From the NCBI GenBank assembly GCA_902573705.1, contig CACGKR010000007.1:1-37234 (forward strand): a stretch of 37,234 bases of DNA, given 5' to 3'. Below are positions 9,492 to 16,625 of the stretch, piece by piece. The number at the start of each line of letters is the position of its first letter. Positions within the stretch are counted from its first letter, which is position 1. Below the pieces are notes generated by a model. The model searched no databases and had not been told where the DNA came from. It saw only the letters and a list, made by a program, of their open reading frames with translations. Source of the stretch: an uncultured Pelagibacteraceae bacterium (GTDB taxonomy: Bacteria > Pseudomonadota > Alphaproteobacteria > Pelagibacterales > Pelagibacteraceae). A program made the position numbers and the translations under genes.

Positions 9492-9543
9492 TGTTTACAT
9501 AAATTATTTGACTTAATTTTATTAGGGTTTTAAAAATATACTA

Positions 9544-11703
9544 ATGCCAACTAATTATCAAAGCGTTAATAACTTAAAAGTTTCTGAAGAATTATTATTA
9601 TTTGTAAATAATGAATTACTAAAAGATATTGAGATAGAATCCAAAGAATTCTGGATTAAATTTGATAAAATAGTTCACGAATTAGCACCCATTAATAAAA
9701 ATTTAATTAAAGTGAGAGAAAGTTTACAAAAAAAGATTGATGATTGGCATATTACAAATAAGGGGAATGAAATTAATTTAAAAGATTATAAAAAATTTTT
9801 AAAAGAAATTGGTTATTTAAAGGATGAAGGTTCAGACTTTAAAATAGAAACTAATAATGTAGACGATGAAATTAGTCAAATTGCTGGACCACAATTAGTT
9901 GTCCCGATAATGAACGCAAGATATACTCTAAATGCCGCCAATGCAAGATGGGTAAGCTTGTATGACAGTTTATACGGAACTAATATAATTGAGTCAGATG
10001 AAGGTGGTAGTGAAAGATATGATCCTCTTAGGGGACAAGAAGTAATAAAATTTGTAAGAGAATTTTTTGATAAATTTATTCCCATTGACGGAACCAGTTG
10101 GAAGAATATTGCTGGTTTAAAAATTGAGAATAAAGATTTAATTATTCTTAAAGATGACTACCAATATAACTTAAAATATAAAGATAAGTTTATAGGTTAC
10201 CGTGGAGATGCAAGTAAACCTAATGCTATAATTCTTAAGAATAATAATCTTCATTTCGAAATTATTATTAACCCCAGAGCTTTTAGTGCTGCTCATGATA
10301 TTGCAGGGATAAGCGACGTAATAGCTGAATCTGCTGTATCAACTATTTGTGATAATGAGGATAGTGTTGCTGCGGTTGATGCTGAAGATAAAGTCGTATG
10401 CTATAGAAACTGGCTTGGATTAATGAAGGGTAATTTAAAAGTTCAGTTTGAAAAAAATGGTAAAAACTTAGAAAGAAAATTGAACCCTGATAGAAGTTAC
10501 ATTTCAAGAGAGGGAGAAAAATTGAAACTTCATGGTAGAAGTTTGCTCCTTATTAGAAATGTAGGTCATCTAATGACAAATCCCTCTATAATTTTAAAAG
10601 ATGGTAGTGAAATTCCTGAGGGTATAATGGATGCATTCATAACAACAACTGCTGCAATGCATGACTTAAAAAAAAATAGAAATTCTAGAAAAGGTTCAAT
10701 TTATATCGTTAAGCCAAAAATGCATGGACCTGAGGAGACAGATTTTACAAATTTGATTTTTTCTAAAGTTGAGGATTCGTTGGGATTAAAAAGATTTACT
10801 TGTAAAATTGGAATTATGGATGAAGAAAGAAGAACTTCAGCAAACCTCAAAGAATGTATAAGGACATTAAAGAATAGAGTTTTTTTTATTAATACAGGTT
10901 TTTTAGACAGAACCGGCGATGAAATGCATACATCGATGGAAGCAGGGCCTATGATTAAAAAAGGAGACATGAAATCATCAAAATGGATTACTGCATATGA
11001 GAATAATAATGTGGATATAGGATTAAGATGTGGTTTTTCTGGTAAAGCGCAAATAGGAAAAGGGATGTGGGCCATGCCAGATAAAATGAAAGAAATGATG
11101 GAAGAAAAAGTTAATCATTTAAAAGCTGGAGCTAATTGTGCTTGGGTACCATCTCCTACAGCAGCTTCATTACATGCTTTACACTATCATCAAATAAATA
11201 TTTTTGATGAACAAAAAAGTATTTTAAAACGTGATAAAGCTAAACTCGATAATCTTTTAACTATACCAATAGCAAATAGACCTAATTGGTCAGTCGATGA
11301 AATAAACTCCGAAATATCAAACTCTGCTCAAACACTTTTAGGATATGTAGTTAGATGGATTGATCAAGGGGTCGGGTGTTCAAAAGTTCCTGATATTAAT
11401 AATGTTGGCCTAATGGAAGATAGAGCAACACTAAGAATTTCCTCTCAACATATCGCCAATTGGATACATCATGGAATAACAACAAAATTACAAGTAATCG
11501 AAATTATGAAACAAATGGCAAAAGTTGTGGATCAACAAAATGAAGGTGATAAGAACTATGTTAAAATGAGTGATGACTTTGAAAGATCACAAGCATTTAA
11601 AACAGCATGTGATTTGATTTTTAAGGGGAAAGACCAACCGTCTGGGTACACTGAACCTCTTTTACATTATAATAGATTAAAAAAAAAAATTAATCAGAAT
11701 TAG
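9544..11703 (+). CDS. glcB: Malate synthase G
   Basis: Condenses glyoxylate with acetyl-CoA to malate, closing the glyoxylate bypass or glycolate assimilation. The 719 residues match the long G isoform (723 in E. coli), not the ~530-residue A form. Landmarks are PIMNARYTLNAANARWVSLYDSLYG, the EGIMDAFITT segment, MHGPEE followed by GIMDEERRTSANLKECI, and GKGMWAMPDKM with WVPSPTAASLHALHYH near the catalytic C-terminal half. In Pelagibacter, glcB is known to follow a glycine riboswitch. The 101 bases upstream here contain no such element. A poly-A tract (11 A) lies just before the stop, and its last 14 nt overlap recR. Confidence 0.97.
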   Translation: MPTNYQSVNNLKVSEELLLFVNNELLKDIEIESKEFWIKFDKIVHELAPINKNLIKVRESLQKKIDDWHITNKGNEINLKDYKKFLKEIGYLKDEGSDFKIETNNVDDEISQIAGPQLVVPIMNARYTLNAANARWVSLYDSLYGTNIIESDEGGSERYDPLRGQEVIKFVREFFDKFIPIDGTSWKNIAGLKIENKDLIILKDDYQYNLKYKDKFIGYRGDASKPNAIILKNNNLHFEIIINPRAFSAAHDIAGISDVIAESAVSTICDNEDSVAAVDAEDKVVCYRNWLGLMKGNLKVQFEKNGKNLERKLNPDRSYISREGEKLKLHGRSLLLIRNVGHLMTNPSIILKDGSEIPEGIMDAFITTTAAMHDLKKNRNSRKGSIYIVKPKMHGPEETDFTNLIFSKVEDSLGLKRFTCKIGIMDEERRTSANLKECIRTLKNRVFFINTGFLDRTGDEMHTSMEAGPMIKKGDMKSSKWITAYENNNVDIGLRCGFSGKAQIGKGMWAMPDKMKEMMEEKVNHLKAGANCAWVPSPTAASLHALHYHQINIFDEQKSILKRDKAKLDNLLTIPIANRPNWSVDEINSEISNSAQTLLGYVVRWIDQGVGCSKVPDINNVGLMEDRATLRISSQHIANWIHHGITTKLQVIEIMKQMAKVVDQQNEGDKNYVKMSDDFERSQAFKTACDLIFKGKDQPSGYTEPLLHYNRLKKKINQN

Positions 11704-12307
11704 AATTTAATTTTGATCTATTTTTGAAAGCAGAAAACAAAGTGCCATCATCTAAATTTTCAATCTCGCCTCCAACTGGAAGACCTTGAGCTAACTTTGT
11801 AACTTTTACATCAAAATTTTTTAAACTATCTTTAATGTAGTAGGCTGTTGTTTGACCCTCAACAGTTGCACTTGTCGCTAAAATCACTTCTTCAATTTTT
11901 TTTTTTCTTACTCTTTCAATTAGAGAGTTTATCAATAAATCTTCTTTTTTTTGTCCATGAGATGAGATTGTTCCTCCTAATATATGAAAATATCCATTAT
12001 ATATACTTGAACTTTCAATACTCCATTGATCAGACAGATTCTCAACTACACAAATTTTATCATATTTTTTTTCAACTATTTTACAATTATCAAAATTACA
12101 CTCAATATAAGATGGCTTTAGCGTTCCACAAATTTTACATCTTGAAATATTTTTGTACACCTCTGCCAGAGCTTTAGTTAAAGGTTTAACAATTTCTTCT
12201 CTGTTATTGATTAATTTTAATACAATTCTTTTAGCTGATTTTGGACCTAATCCAGGTAATTTTGAAATAAGTTTAATTAAATCATCTATCTCAGTAATAT
12301 TGTTCAT
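11690..12307 (-). CDS. recR: Recombination mediator RecR
   Basis: Ring-forming partner of RecF/RecO that helps load RecA at single-stranded gaps. The 205 residues are the normal length. The N-terminal helix-hairpin-helix is ELIKLISKLPGLGPKSAKRIV-like (residues ~9-28). A four-Cys zinc finger follows (CKICGTLKPSYIECNFDNC), then a Toprim domain beginning ICVVEN and containing GGTISSHGQKKED. It is the last gene of the conserved dnaX-ybaB-recR group, 3 nt after ybaB. Its 3' end overlaps glcB by 14 nt, so the two convergent genes share no terminator. Confidence 0.96.
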   Translation of the reverse strand: MNNITEIDDLIKLISKLPGLGPKSAKRIVLKLINNREEIVKPLTKALAEVYKNISRCKICGTLKPSYIECNFDNCKIVEKKYDKICVVENLSDQWSIESSSIYNGYFHILGGTISSHGQKKEDLLINSLIERVRKKKIEEVILATSATVEGQTTAYYIKDSLKNFDVKVTKLAQGLPVGGEIENLDDGTLFSAFKNRSKLNSNSD

Positions 12308-12310
12308 TTT

Positions 12311-12628
12311 TTAAAGTGGCCACTTAAATCCTGGAATTCCAAATCCACCTGTTGTTTTAGAAATTTCTTCTGAGGTTTTACTCTTAAGTTGGGCTTTTGC
12401 ATTATTGTGAGCAGCAATTATTAAATCTTCAACGATTGATTTATTTTCTTTCAAAATTTCTTCCGAAATTTCAATTTTTTGCATTTCTCCTTCCCCATCT
12501 AGAATAATCTTTATTGAATTCGAGCCAGAAATGCCCTCGGCTCTAATCCTTTTAATATTTTCTTGGCTTTCTTTCATTTTTTTTTCAAGTTCTTTTGCTT
12601 TATCTAATATTTTTTTAAAGTCTGTCAT
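12311..12628 (-). CDS. ybaB: Nucleoid-associated protein, YbaB/EbfC family
   Basis: Small 105-residue dimeric DNA-binding protein. The family has a central beta-sheet flanked by long helices, and its members bind DNA with modest specificity. The N-terminal helix (ILDKAKELEKKMKESQENI) and the sheet region (GSNSIKIILDGEGEMQKIEIS) fit, as does the Gly/Phe-rich end TTGGFGIPGFKWPL. Position decides the assignment: it lies directly between dnaX (0-nt gap) and recR (3-nt gap), the order seen across bacteria. Its role in replication-coupled repair is suggested by this linkage but not proven. Confidence 0.93.
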   Translation of the reverse strand: MTDFKKILDKAKELEKKMKESQENIKRIRAEGISGSNSIKIILDGEGEMQKIEISEEILKENKSIVEDLIIAAHNNAKAQLKSKTSEEISKTTGGFGIPGFKWPL

Positions 12629-14272
12629 TTAATCCTCAGTTTTTTCTTTTGAGATCACATCTATTAAATTTGCATCTGGAAATTTTTCTAAAACACTTTT
12701 ATATAGTTTTGTATTTTTGGCTTTTTCAATTGATGAAATTTTTTTATTCATTTCTTTTTCCTTAATTGATATTTCACCTTTTGTTTTACTAAAAGTAATT
12801 ATCCATCTTTGATCTGTCCATTCAAAAAGTTTTAAAGATAAATCTTTAACAAAATTTTTATCTAAATTGTCATTAAATGAAATTTCAATTCTATTTCTTT
12901 CAAAACTTACAAGATTTACATTTTTTTCCAGTTCATATTTTAGTTTCATTTCTTTTTTTTTTGAACAAATAAGTAAGAGATCGTCAAATGAATTAATTAC
13001 GATTTCTTTTTGGGCTTTAACATCATCTTGAATTTCTGACTTAACTTTTTTTTCTTGAGATACATTTTTAATTTGATTAATTGGCTCAATTTTCAGATCA
13101 TTAATCAAATCATTCTGATGTGACTTTGGTAGATCTTTTTTTTTTAAATTTTCTTTATTAGATTTTGACGAACTTAAATACATTAGCCTCAGTAAAAACA
13201 TTTCAATCGATAGGTTTTGATTGGAAACAATTTCTAATTCCTCAATGGTTCTTAAAGTAAACTGCCAAAATAATATCAAAACCTTACTATCTATTTTATC
13301 TGAAATTTCTTTTATTTTATTAAATTCTTCATCATTCAAAGAAAAGTTGGTGCTTTCCAAAGTTAATGAATTAATATTTTTAAAATAATAAACCATTTCT
13401 AAAAAATCATTTATAAAAACTTTTGGCTCCACTCCTTGATCATAAATCTTTCTATAAATTTTAATAACTTCATTTTCTTTACCTTCTAAAATTAATTCAA
13501 AAAGATTAATCAATTGTGATTTATCAAAATATCCAAAAATTTTTAGAGCCTCAATTAAATTAAGTTCTTTATCTTTTTCTAAAGTCAACAAACCTCTATC
13601 TAACAATGATAATGCATCTCTTACTGAACCTTCTGATATTTTTACAATTAACTTTAAAGCATCATCTGAAACATTTCCTTTTTCTTGATCTTTAATATTC
13701 TTTATAAAAGTAAATAATTCAGATGATTTTATTCTTGATAAATCAAACCTCTGACATCTAGAAACAACTGTGATTGGAATTTTTTTTATTTCAGTGGTTG
13801 CAAATATAAATTTAAGATACTCTGGTGGCTCTTCTAATGTTTTTAATAATGCATTAAATGCTTGTTTACTCAACATATGAACTTCATCAATTATAAAAAT
13901 TTTATATTTTGATGAGGTCGGCCCGTACCTTGAAAATTCAATCAAATCTCTAACGTCATCTACTCCTGTTTTACTTGCTGCATCCATCTCCAGAACATCA
14001 ATATGACTAGAGTTAGTGATGGCATCACAGTTATCACATTTTTTTTTACATTCATTCTCAATTCCATTCTGGCAATTAAGTAACTTTGCTACAATTCTGG
14101 CAATTGTCGTTTTTCCAACTCCACGAATTCCGGTAAATAAATAAGCATTGGGAACTTTGTTAGCTTTGATAGAATTTACTATTGTTTCAGCCACAACCTC
14201 TTGACCAATAAGATCGGTAAATGTCTGAGGTCTATATTTTAATGCTAATACTTTGGTATTTTTATTTGTCAT
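12629..14272 (-). CDS. dnaX: DNA polymerase III subunit gamma/tau
   Basis: AAA+ motor subunit of the replicative clamp loader; the tau C-terminus also binds the polymerase. The 547 residues contain Walker A GIRGVGKTT (48-56), a Cys cluster of the zinc module (LNCQNGIENECKKKCDNC), Walker B FIIDEVHML, and sensor 1/arginine-finger ITVVSRCQRF. Domain III ends near residue 372 (LLRLMYLSSS). An A10 tract encoding K377-K379 follows directly, and both shifted frames meet a stop within 9 codons. Slippage there would therefore make a gamma-length protein of about 387 residues. The ATG is only 8 nt from the end of the SRP RNA. Confidence 0.97.
   Translation of the reverse strand: MTNKNTKVLALKYRPQTFTDLIGQEVVAETIVNSIKANKVPNAYLFTGIRGVGKTTIARIVAKLLNCQNGIENECKKKCDNCDAITNSSHIDVLEMDAASKTGVDDVRDLIEFSRYGPTSSKYKIFIIDEVHMLSKQAFNALLKTLEEPPEYLKFIFATTEIKKIPITVVSRCQRFDLSRIKSSELFTFIKNIKDQEKGNVSDDALKLIVKISEGSVRDALSLLDRGLLTLEKDKELNLIEALKIFGYFDKSQLINLFELILEGKENEVIKIYRKIYDQGVEPKVFINDFLEMVYYFKNINSLTLESTNFSLNDEEFNKIKEISDKIDSKVLILFWQFTLRTIEELEIVSNQNLSIEMFLLRLMYLSSSKSNKENLKKKDLPKSHQNDLINDLKIEPINQIKNVSQEKKVKSEIQDDVKAQKEIVINSFDDLLLICSKKKEMKLKYELEKNVNLVSFERNRIEISFNDNLDKNFVKDLSLKLFEWTDQRWIITFSKTKGEISIKEKEMNKKISSIEKAKNTKLYKSVLEKFPDANLIDVISKEKTED
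13136..13145 (-). other. A10 homopolymer in dnaX: candidate gamma/tau slippage site
   Basis: Ten consecutive A residues on the coding strand cover the end of a Leu codon and three Lys codons (K377-K379), just after the clamp-loader core. One added A gives KKK-RSTKVTSE-stop; one lost A gives KKK-IYQSHIRMI-stop. Products of 387-388 residues would lack the tau domains. T. thermophilus dnaX is known to make gamma by transcriptional slippage on an A9 tract at a similar place. Poly-A runs are common in this genome, so function is inferred. Confidence 0.45.
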
Positions 14273-14280
14273 AATTTTTA

Positions 14281-14364
14281 GGAGACTAGAACCTGAATAA
14301 CTGTCTTTACGACTGCTTCCGTTAAGATCTGGTCGGGTTCAAGCAGCACCCACCTCTAGCCTCC
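14281..14364 (-). ncRNA. ffs: Signal recognition particle RNA (4.5S type)
   Basis: About 84 nt. The termini pair perfectly over 10 bases (GGAGGCUAGA with UCUAGUCUCC, one G-U). The conserved domain IV hairpin is present: GACCAGAUC, then UUAAC, then GGAAGCAGUC. The AGCA of the Ffh-binding symmetric loop and the GAC/GUC flanking stem are intact. The tetraloop is UAAC (URRC type) instead of the GGAA of E. coli. A helix CUGCUU/AAGACAG lies below it. A TATAAT -10 sits 6 nt before the predicted 5' end. Location directly upstream of dnaX is common for this RNA in bacteria. The 3' end is only 8 nt from the dnaX ATG, and no terminator lies between. Confidence 0.93.
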
Positions 14365-14370
14365 ATTACT

Positions 14371-14400
14371 ATTATAGCAGTAATAATTTCTAATCTACAA
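14371..14400 (-). promoter_or_regulatory. Promoter of the SRP RNA gene
   Basis: A perfect TATAAT -10 lies at 14371-14376 on the minus strand, and TTGTAG at 14395-14400 is a partial -35 with an 18-base spacer. The RNA's first paired base (G at 14364) is 7 nt downstream of the -10, the expected start distance. No other promoter fits between this point and dnaX, so it may drive dnaX-ybaB-recR too. Confidence 0.7.
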
Positions 14401-14414
14401 GAAAAGATTAAAAA

Positions 14415-15245
14415 TTATTTTTCTCTTATTTTGTCGGCTTCGAAAACACCTAGAACGTGAAAATCTTGACAATGTAATCCCAATTCTTCTAAAGATTTTT
14501 GAACTCTTGTATCCTCTATGTGTCCATCCAGATCACATAAAAAAAAGTAAGAATCAAATGTATTTTTTTCTGGGTAACTTTGTAATTTTGTTAAATTTAC
14601 ACCATTGATCGCAAATCCACCTAATGATTGATATAGAGCAGCTGGTTTACTTTTCAATTTGAATAAGAAAGAAGTGATATAATTTTTTTTACCAAAATCT
14701 GGTTGAGAAATATTTTTTCCCATAACTAAAAACCTAGTGAGATTTCCCTTTTCATTTTCAATATTTTTTTTTAAAATTTCAAGACCGTAAGTTTTTGCGC
14801 TTAAAGATGAGGCAATGGCTGCTTTTTGTTTATCATTATTTTTTGAAATCATTTCTGCAGATCCAGCTGTATCAGCTCTAACATGTTCAATTAAATTATG
14901 AGACTTTATAAATTTAGAGCATTGAGATAATGCTTGACCATGTGAATAAACATCTTTTATTTCCGATATATCAGTGCCTGGAATTCCAAGTAAGTTATGC
15001 TCAATTTTTTGAAAATACTCAGAATAAATATTTAACCTATATTCGAAAATAAGATACTCAATACCTATATTACCTGTAATTCTATTTGACTCAGGAATAA
15101 TCATTTTTGAACTAGGATCCTTTGTTGCTTTCAAAAAACATTCATCAAAGGTTTTACATGGTATAATTTTAGCTTTTGGCTCAATTGATAAAGCTGCAAG
15201 ATGAGAATATGCCCCAAAGGTTCCTTGAAAATAAATTTTTTTCAT
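14415..15245 (-). CDS. pheA: Prephenate dehydratase
   Basis: Converts prephenate to phenylpyruvate in phenylalanine synthesis. The 276 residues form the monofunctional type without a chorismate mutase domain. The N-terminus KIYFQGTFGAYSHLAA is the family signature. The catalytic TRF motif appears as NLTRFLVMG at about residues 167-175. A C-terminal ACT domain (SKPAALYQSLGGFAINGVNL, then SYPEKNTFDSYFFLCDLDGH) implies feedback by phenylalanine. It overlaps kdsB by 4 nt, so the two are translationally coupled. The group with kdsB and a divergent cycM-type cytochrome is an alphaproteobacterial arrangement. Confidence 0.96.
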   Translation of the reverse strand: MKKIYFQGTFGAYSHLAALSIEPKAKIIPCKTFDECFLKATKDPSSKMIIPESNRITGNIGIEYLIFEYRLNIYSEYFQKIEHNLLGIPGTDISEIKDVYSHGQALSQCSKFIKSHNLIEHVRADTAGSAEMISKNNDKQKAAIASSLSAKTYGLEILKKNIENEKGNLTRFLVMGKNISQPDFGKKNYITSFLFKLKSKPAALYQSLGGFAINGVNLTKLQSYPEKNTFDSYFFLCDLDGHIEDTRVQKSLEELGLHCQDFHVLGVFEADKIREK

Positions 15246-15979
15246 TCGGACTTATATTCCATTATTTTTTTTAAAGCCATAAAATCCTCTTCAGTATCTA
15301 CTCCTATAGGTGAAGATTTTGCAAGAGCCACATTTATCTTTATACCATTGTCTAGGGCTCTAATTTGCTCAAGACTTCTTTCTTTCTCATTATATGATTG
15401 TTTAAAAGAAACAAATTTTTTAAGTATCTGAGTTTGATAACAATAAATTCCTAAATGATGATAAATATTGCTAGCTTTTTCATTAGTATCTCTCGTAAAA
15501 TCTAAAGCCTCTGGAAATGACGTATCAAATAGTTTTTGTTTAGTTTTTACCTTTACTACGCTTTTATTTGTATGAAAATTTTTATCAGTGATAATTGATC
15601 CCAGTGTACCAAATTCAGATTTATTTTTTATCATCTGATTATTCAAATTTTTAATATCATCAATATTCATCAACGGTTCATCTCCTTGTAAATTCATAAC
15701 TAAATCTATGTCTTTTAATTTTAATTTCTCAAAAGCCTCATAAATTCTATCTGTACCAGTTTTATGTTCATCGCTGGTTAAAATCGCTTTACCACCATTA
15801 TTTTGAACATCATCAAAAATTTCTTGATCTTCTGCTGCAACAATCACTTCTCCAATATCAGCTTCTTTTGCTTTACGAACAACGTGCGATATAATTGATA
15901 AACCATTGATTTTAAGCAAAGGCTTTCCAGGGAGCCTAGTCGCCGAGAGCCTTGATGGAATTAAAATTAATGTTTTCAT
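15242..15979 (-). CDS. kdsB: 3-deoxy-manno-octulosonate cytidylyltransferase (CMP-KDO synthetase)
   Basis: Activates KDO with CTP for lipopolysaccharide inner-core assembly. The 245 residues are the normal length. The N-terminal nucleotide-binding loop is IPSRLSATRLPGKPL. Family landmarks are TSDEHKTGTDRIYEA, VMNLQGDEPL (metal-binding Asp) and HLGIYCYQTQILKKF. kdsD, which makes the KDO precursor, is at 21001-21966, and lptB/lptC follow it, so the window covers LPS core supply and export. kdsB precedes pheA with a 4-nt overlap. A near-palindromic ATTATATAAT at 15990-15999 gives a possible -10 only about 10 nt from its ATG. Confidence 0.95.
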   Translation of the reverse strand: MKTLILIPSRLSATRLPGKPLLKINGLSIISHVVRKAKEADIGEVIVAAEDQEIFDDVQNNGGKAILTSDEHKTGTDRIYEAFEKLKLKDIDLVMNLQGDEPLMNIDDIKNLNNQMIKNKSEFGTLGSIITDKNFHTNKSVVKVKTKQKLFDTSFPEALDFTRDTNEKASNIYHHLGIYCYQTQILKKFVSFKQSYNEKERSLEQIRALDNGIKINVALAKSSPIGVDTEEDFMALKKIMEYKSE

Positions 15980-16050
15980 TGTTTTCTAAATTATATAATG
16001 AATACAAATAGAGGCAAAATTGTACATTTAAATATAAGCAATTTTATATT

Positions 16051-16056
16051 TATAAT
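16051..16056 (+). promoter_or_regulatory. Candidate -10 for the cytochrome c gene
   Basis: A perfect TATAAT at 16051-16056 lies 29 nt before the ATG at 16086, giving a leader of about 23 nt. No convincing -35 sits at the standard distance. Upstream, a 7-base inverted repeat (AAAATTG 16016-16022, CAATTTT 16039-16045) occupies the -35 zone and could bind a regulator. Confidence 0.5.
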
Positions 16057-16085
16057 GTTATACGTGCAAATTAAGTTTTTATAAA

Positions 16086-16625
16086 ATGGATTCTTTTGAA
16101 ATAAATAAAATAGTTGCTGCAATTTTGATGGTAGCTTTATTGATTATAGGAATAGGTAAGATTTCTGATATTGTTTTTCATGTAGAGAAACCAGAAACAC
16201 CAGGATATAAGGTTGAGTTAGATCAAGTTATTAGCACCTCAACTCTAACTGCTGAGGTGGTTGAAGCAAAAGTTGATATTGCTGCACTCATGAGCATGGG
16301 TGATGTGGCCAGCGGTGAAAAAATTTTTAAAAAATGTGCTGCATGTCATTCGATAAAAAAAGATGGTAAAAATAATATTGGTCCTGCGCTGTATAATGTA
16401 GTTGGAAGAAAAGTTGGAGCAATTAGTGATTACAAATATTCGAAAGCTTTTTTAAATTATGACAAGTCATGGACCTTTGAGGAGCTAAATGGTTACTTAT
16501 TAAAACCATCTAAATGGATTAAAGGAACTAAAATGGCATTTGCCGGACTTAGAAAAGAAAAAGATAGAGCATCAGTAATTAAATACTTAAATCAAAATTC
16601 AGATAGTCCAAAACAACTACCGTAA
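16086..16625 (+). CDS. Membrane-anchored c-type cytochrome (CycM / c552 type)
   Basis: Electron carrier probably linking the bc1 complex to a terminal oxidase at the periplasmic face. The 179 residues begin with an uncleaved anchor-like helix (VAAILMVALLIIGIGKI, about 10-26) and a short linker. A class I cytochrome c domain follows, with heme motif CAACH at 84-88. The sixth ligand is probably M150 in KWIKGTKMAFAGL, and NIGPALYNVVGRKVG is the standard class I segment. The position divergent from kdsB-pheA matches alphaproteobacterial cycM, which supports that assignment. Its last 9 nt overlap the argF 3' end. Confidence 0.92.
   Translation: MDSFEINKIVAAILMVALLIIGIGKISDIVFHVEKPETPGYKVELDQVISTSTLTAEVVEAKVDIAALMSMGDVASGEKIFKKCAACHSIKKDGKNNIGPALYNVVGRKVGAISDYKYSKAFLNYDKSWTFEELNGYLLKPSKWIKGTKMAFAGLRKEKDRASVIKYLNQNSDSPKQLP

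Noticed and set aside
9443-9543. Possible glycine riboswitch before glcB
   Set aside because: I read the region on the glcB strand and saw neither the GGAGAG-type start nor a GAAGG core or paired stems. The sequence is almost all A/T with short palindromes.
11680-11697. GATT-A(n)-AATC dyad at the glcB/recR junction as a bidirectional terminator
   Set aside because: It is an A11 run within the glcB coding end flanked by 4-base arms. The stem is too short and lacks GC pairs.
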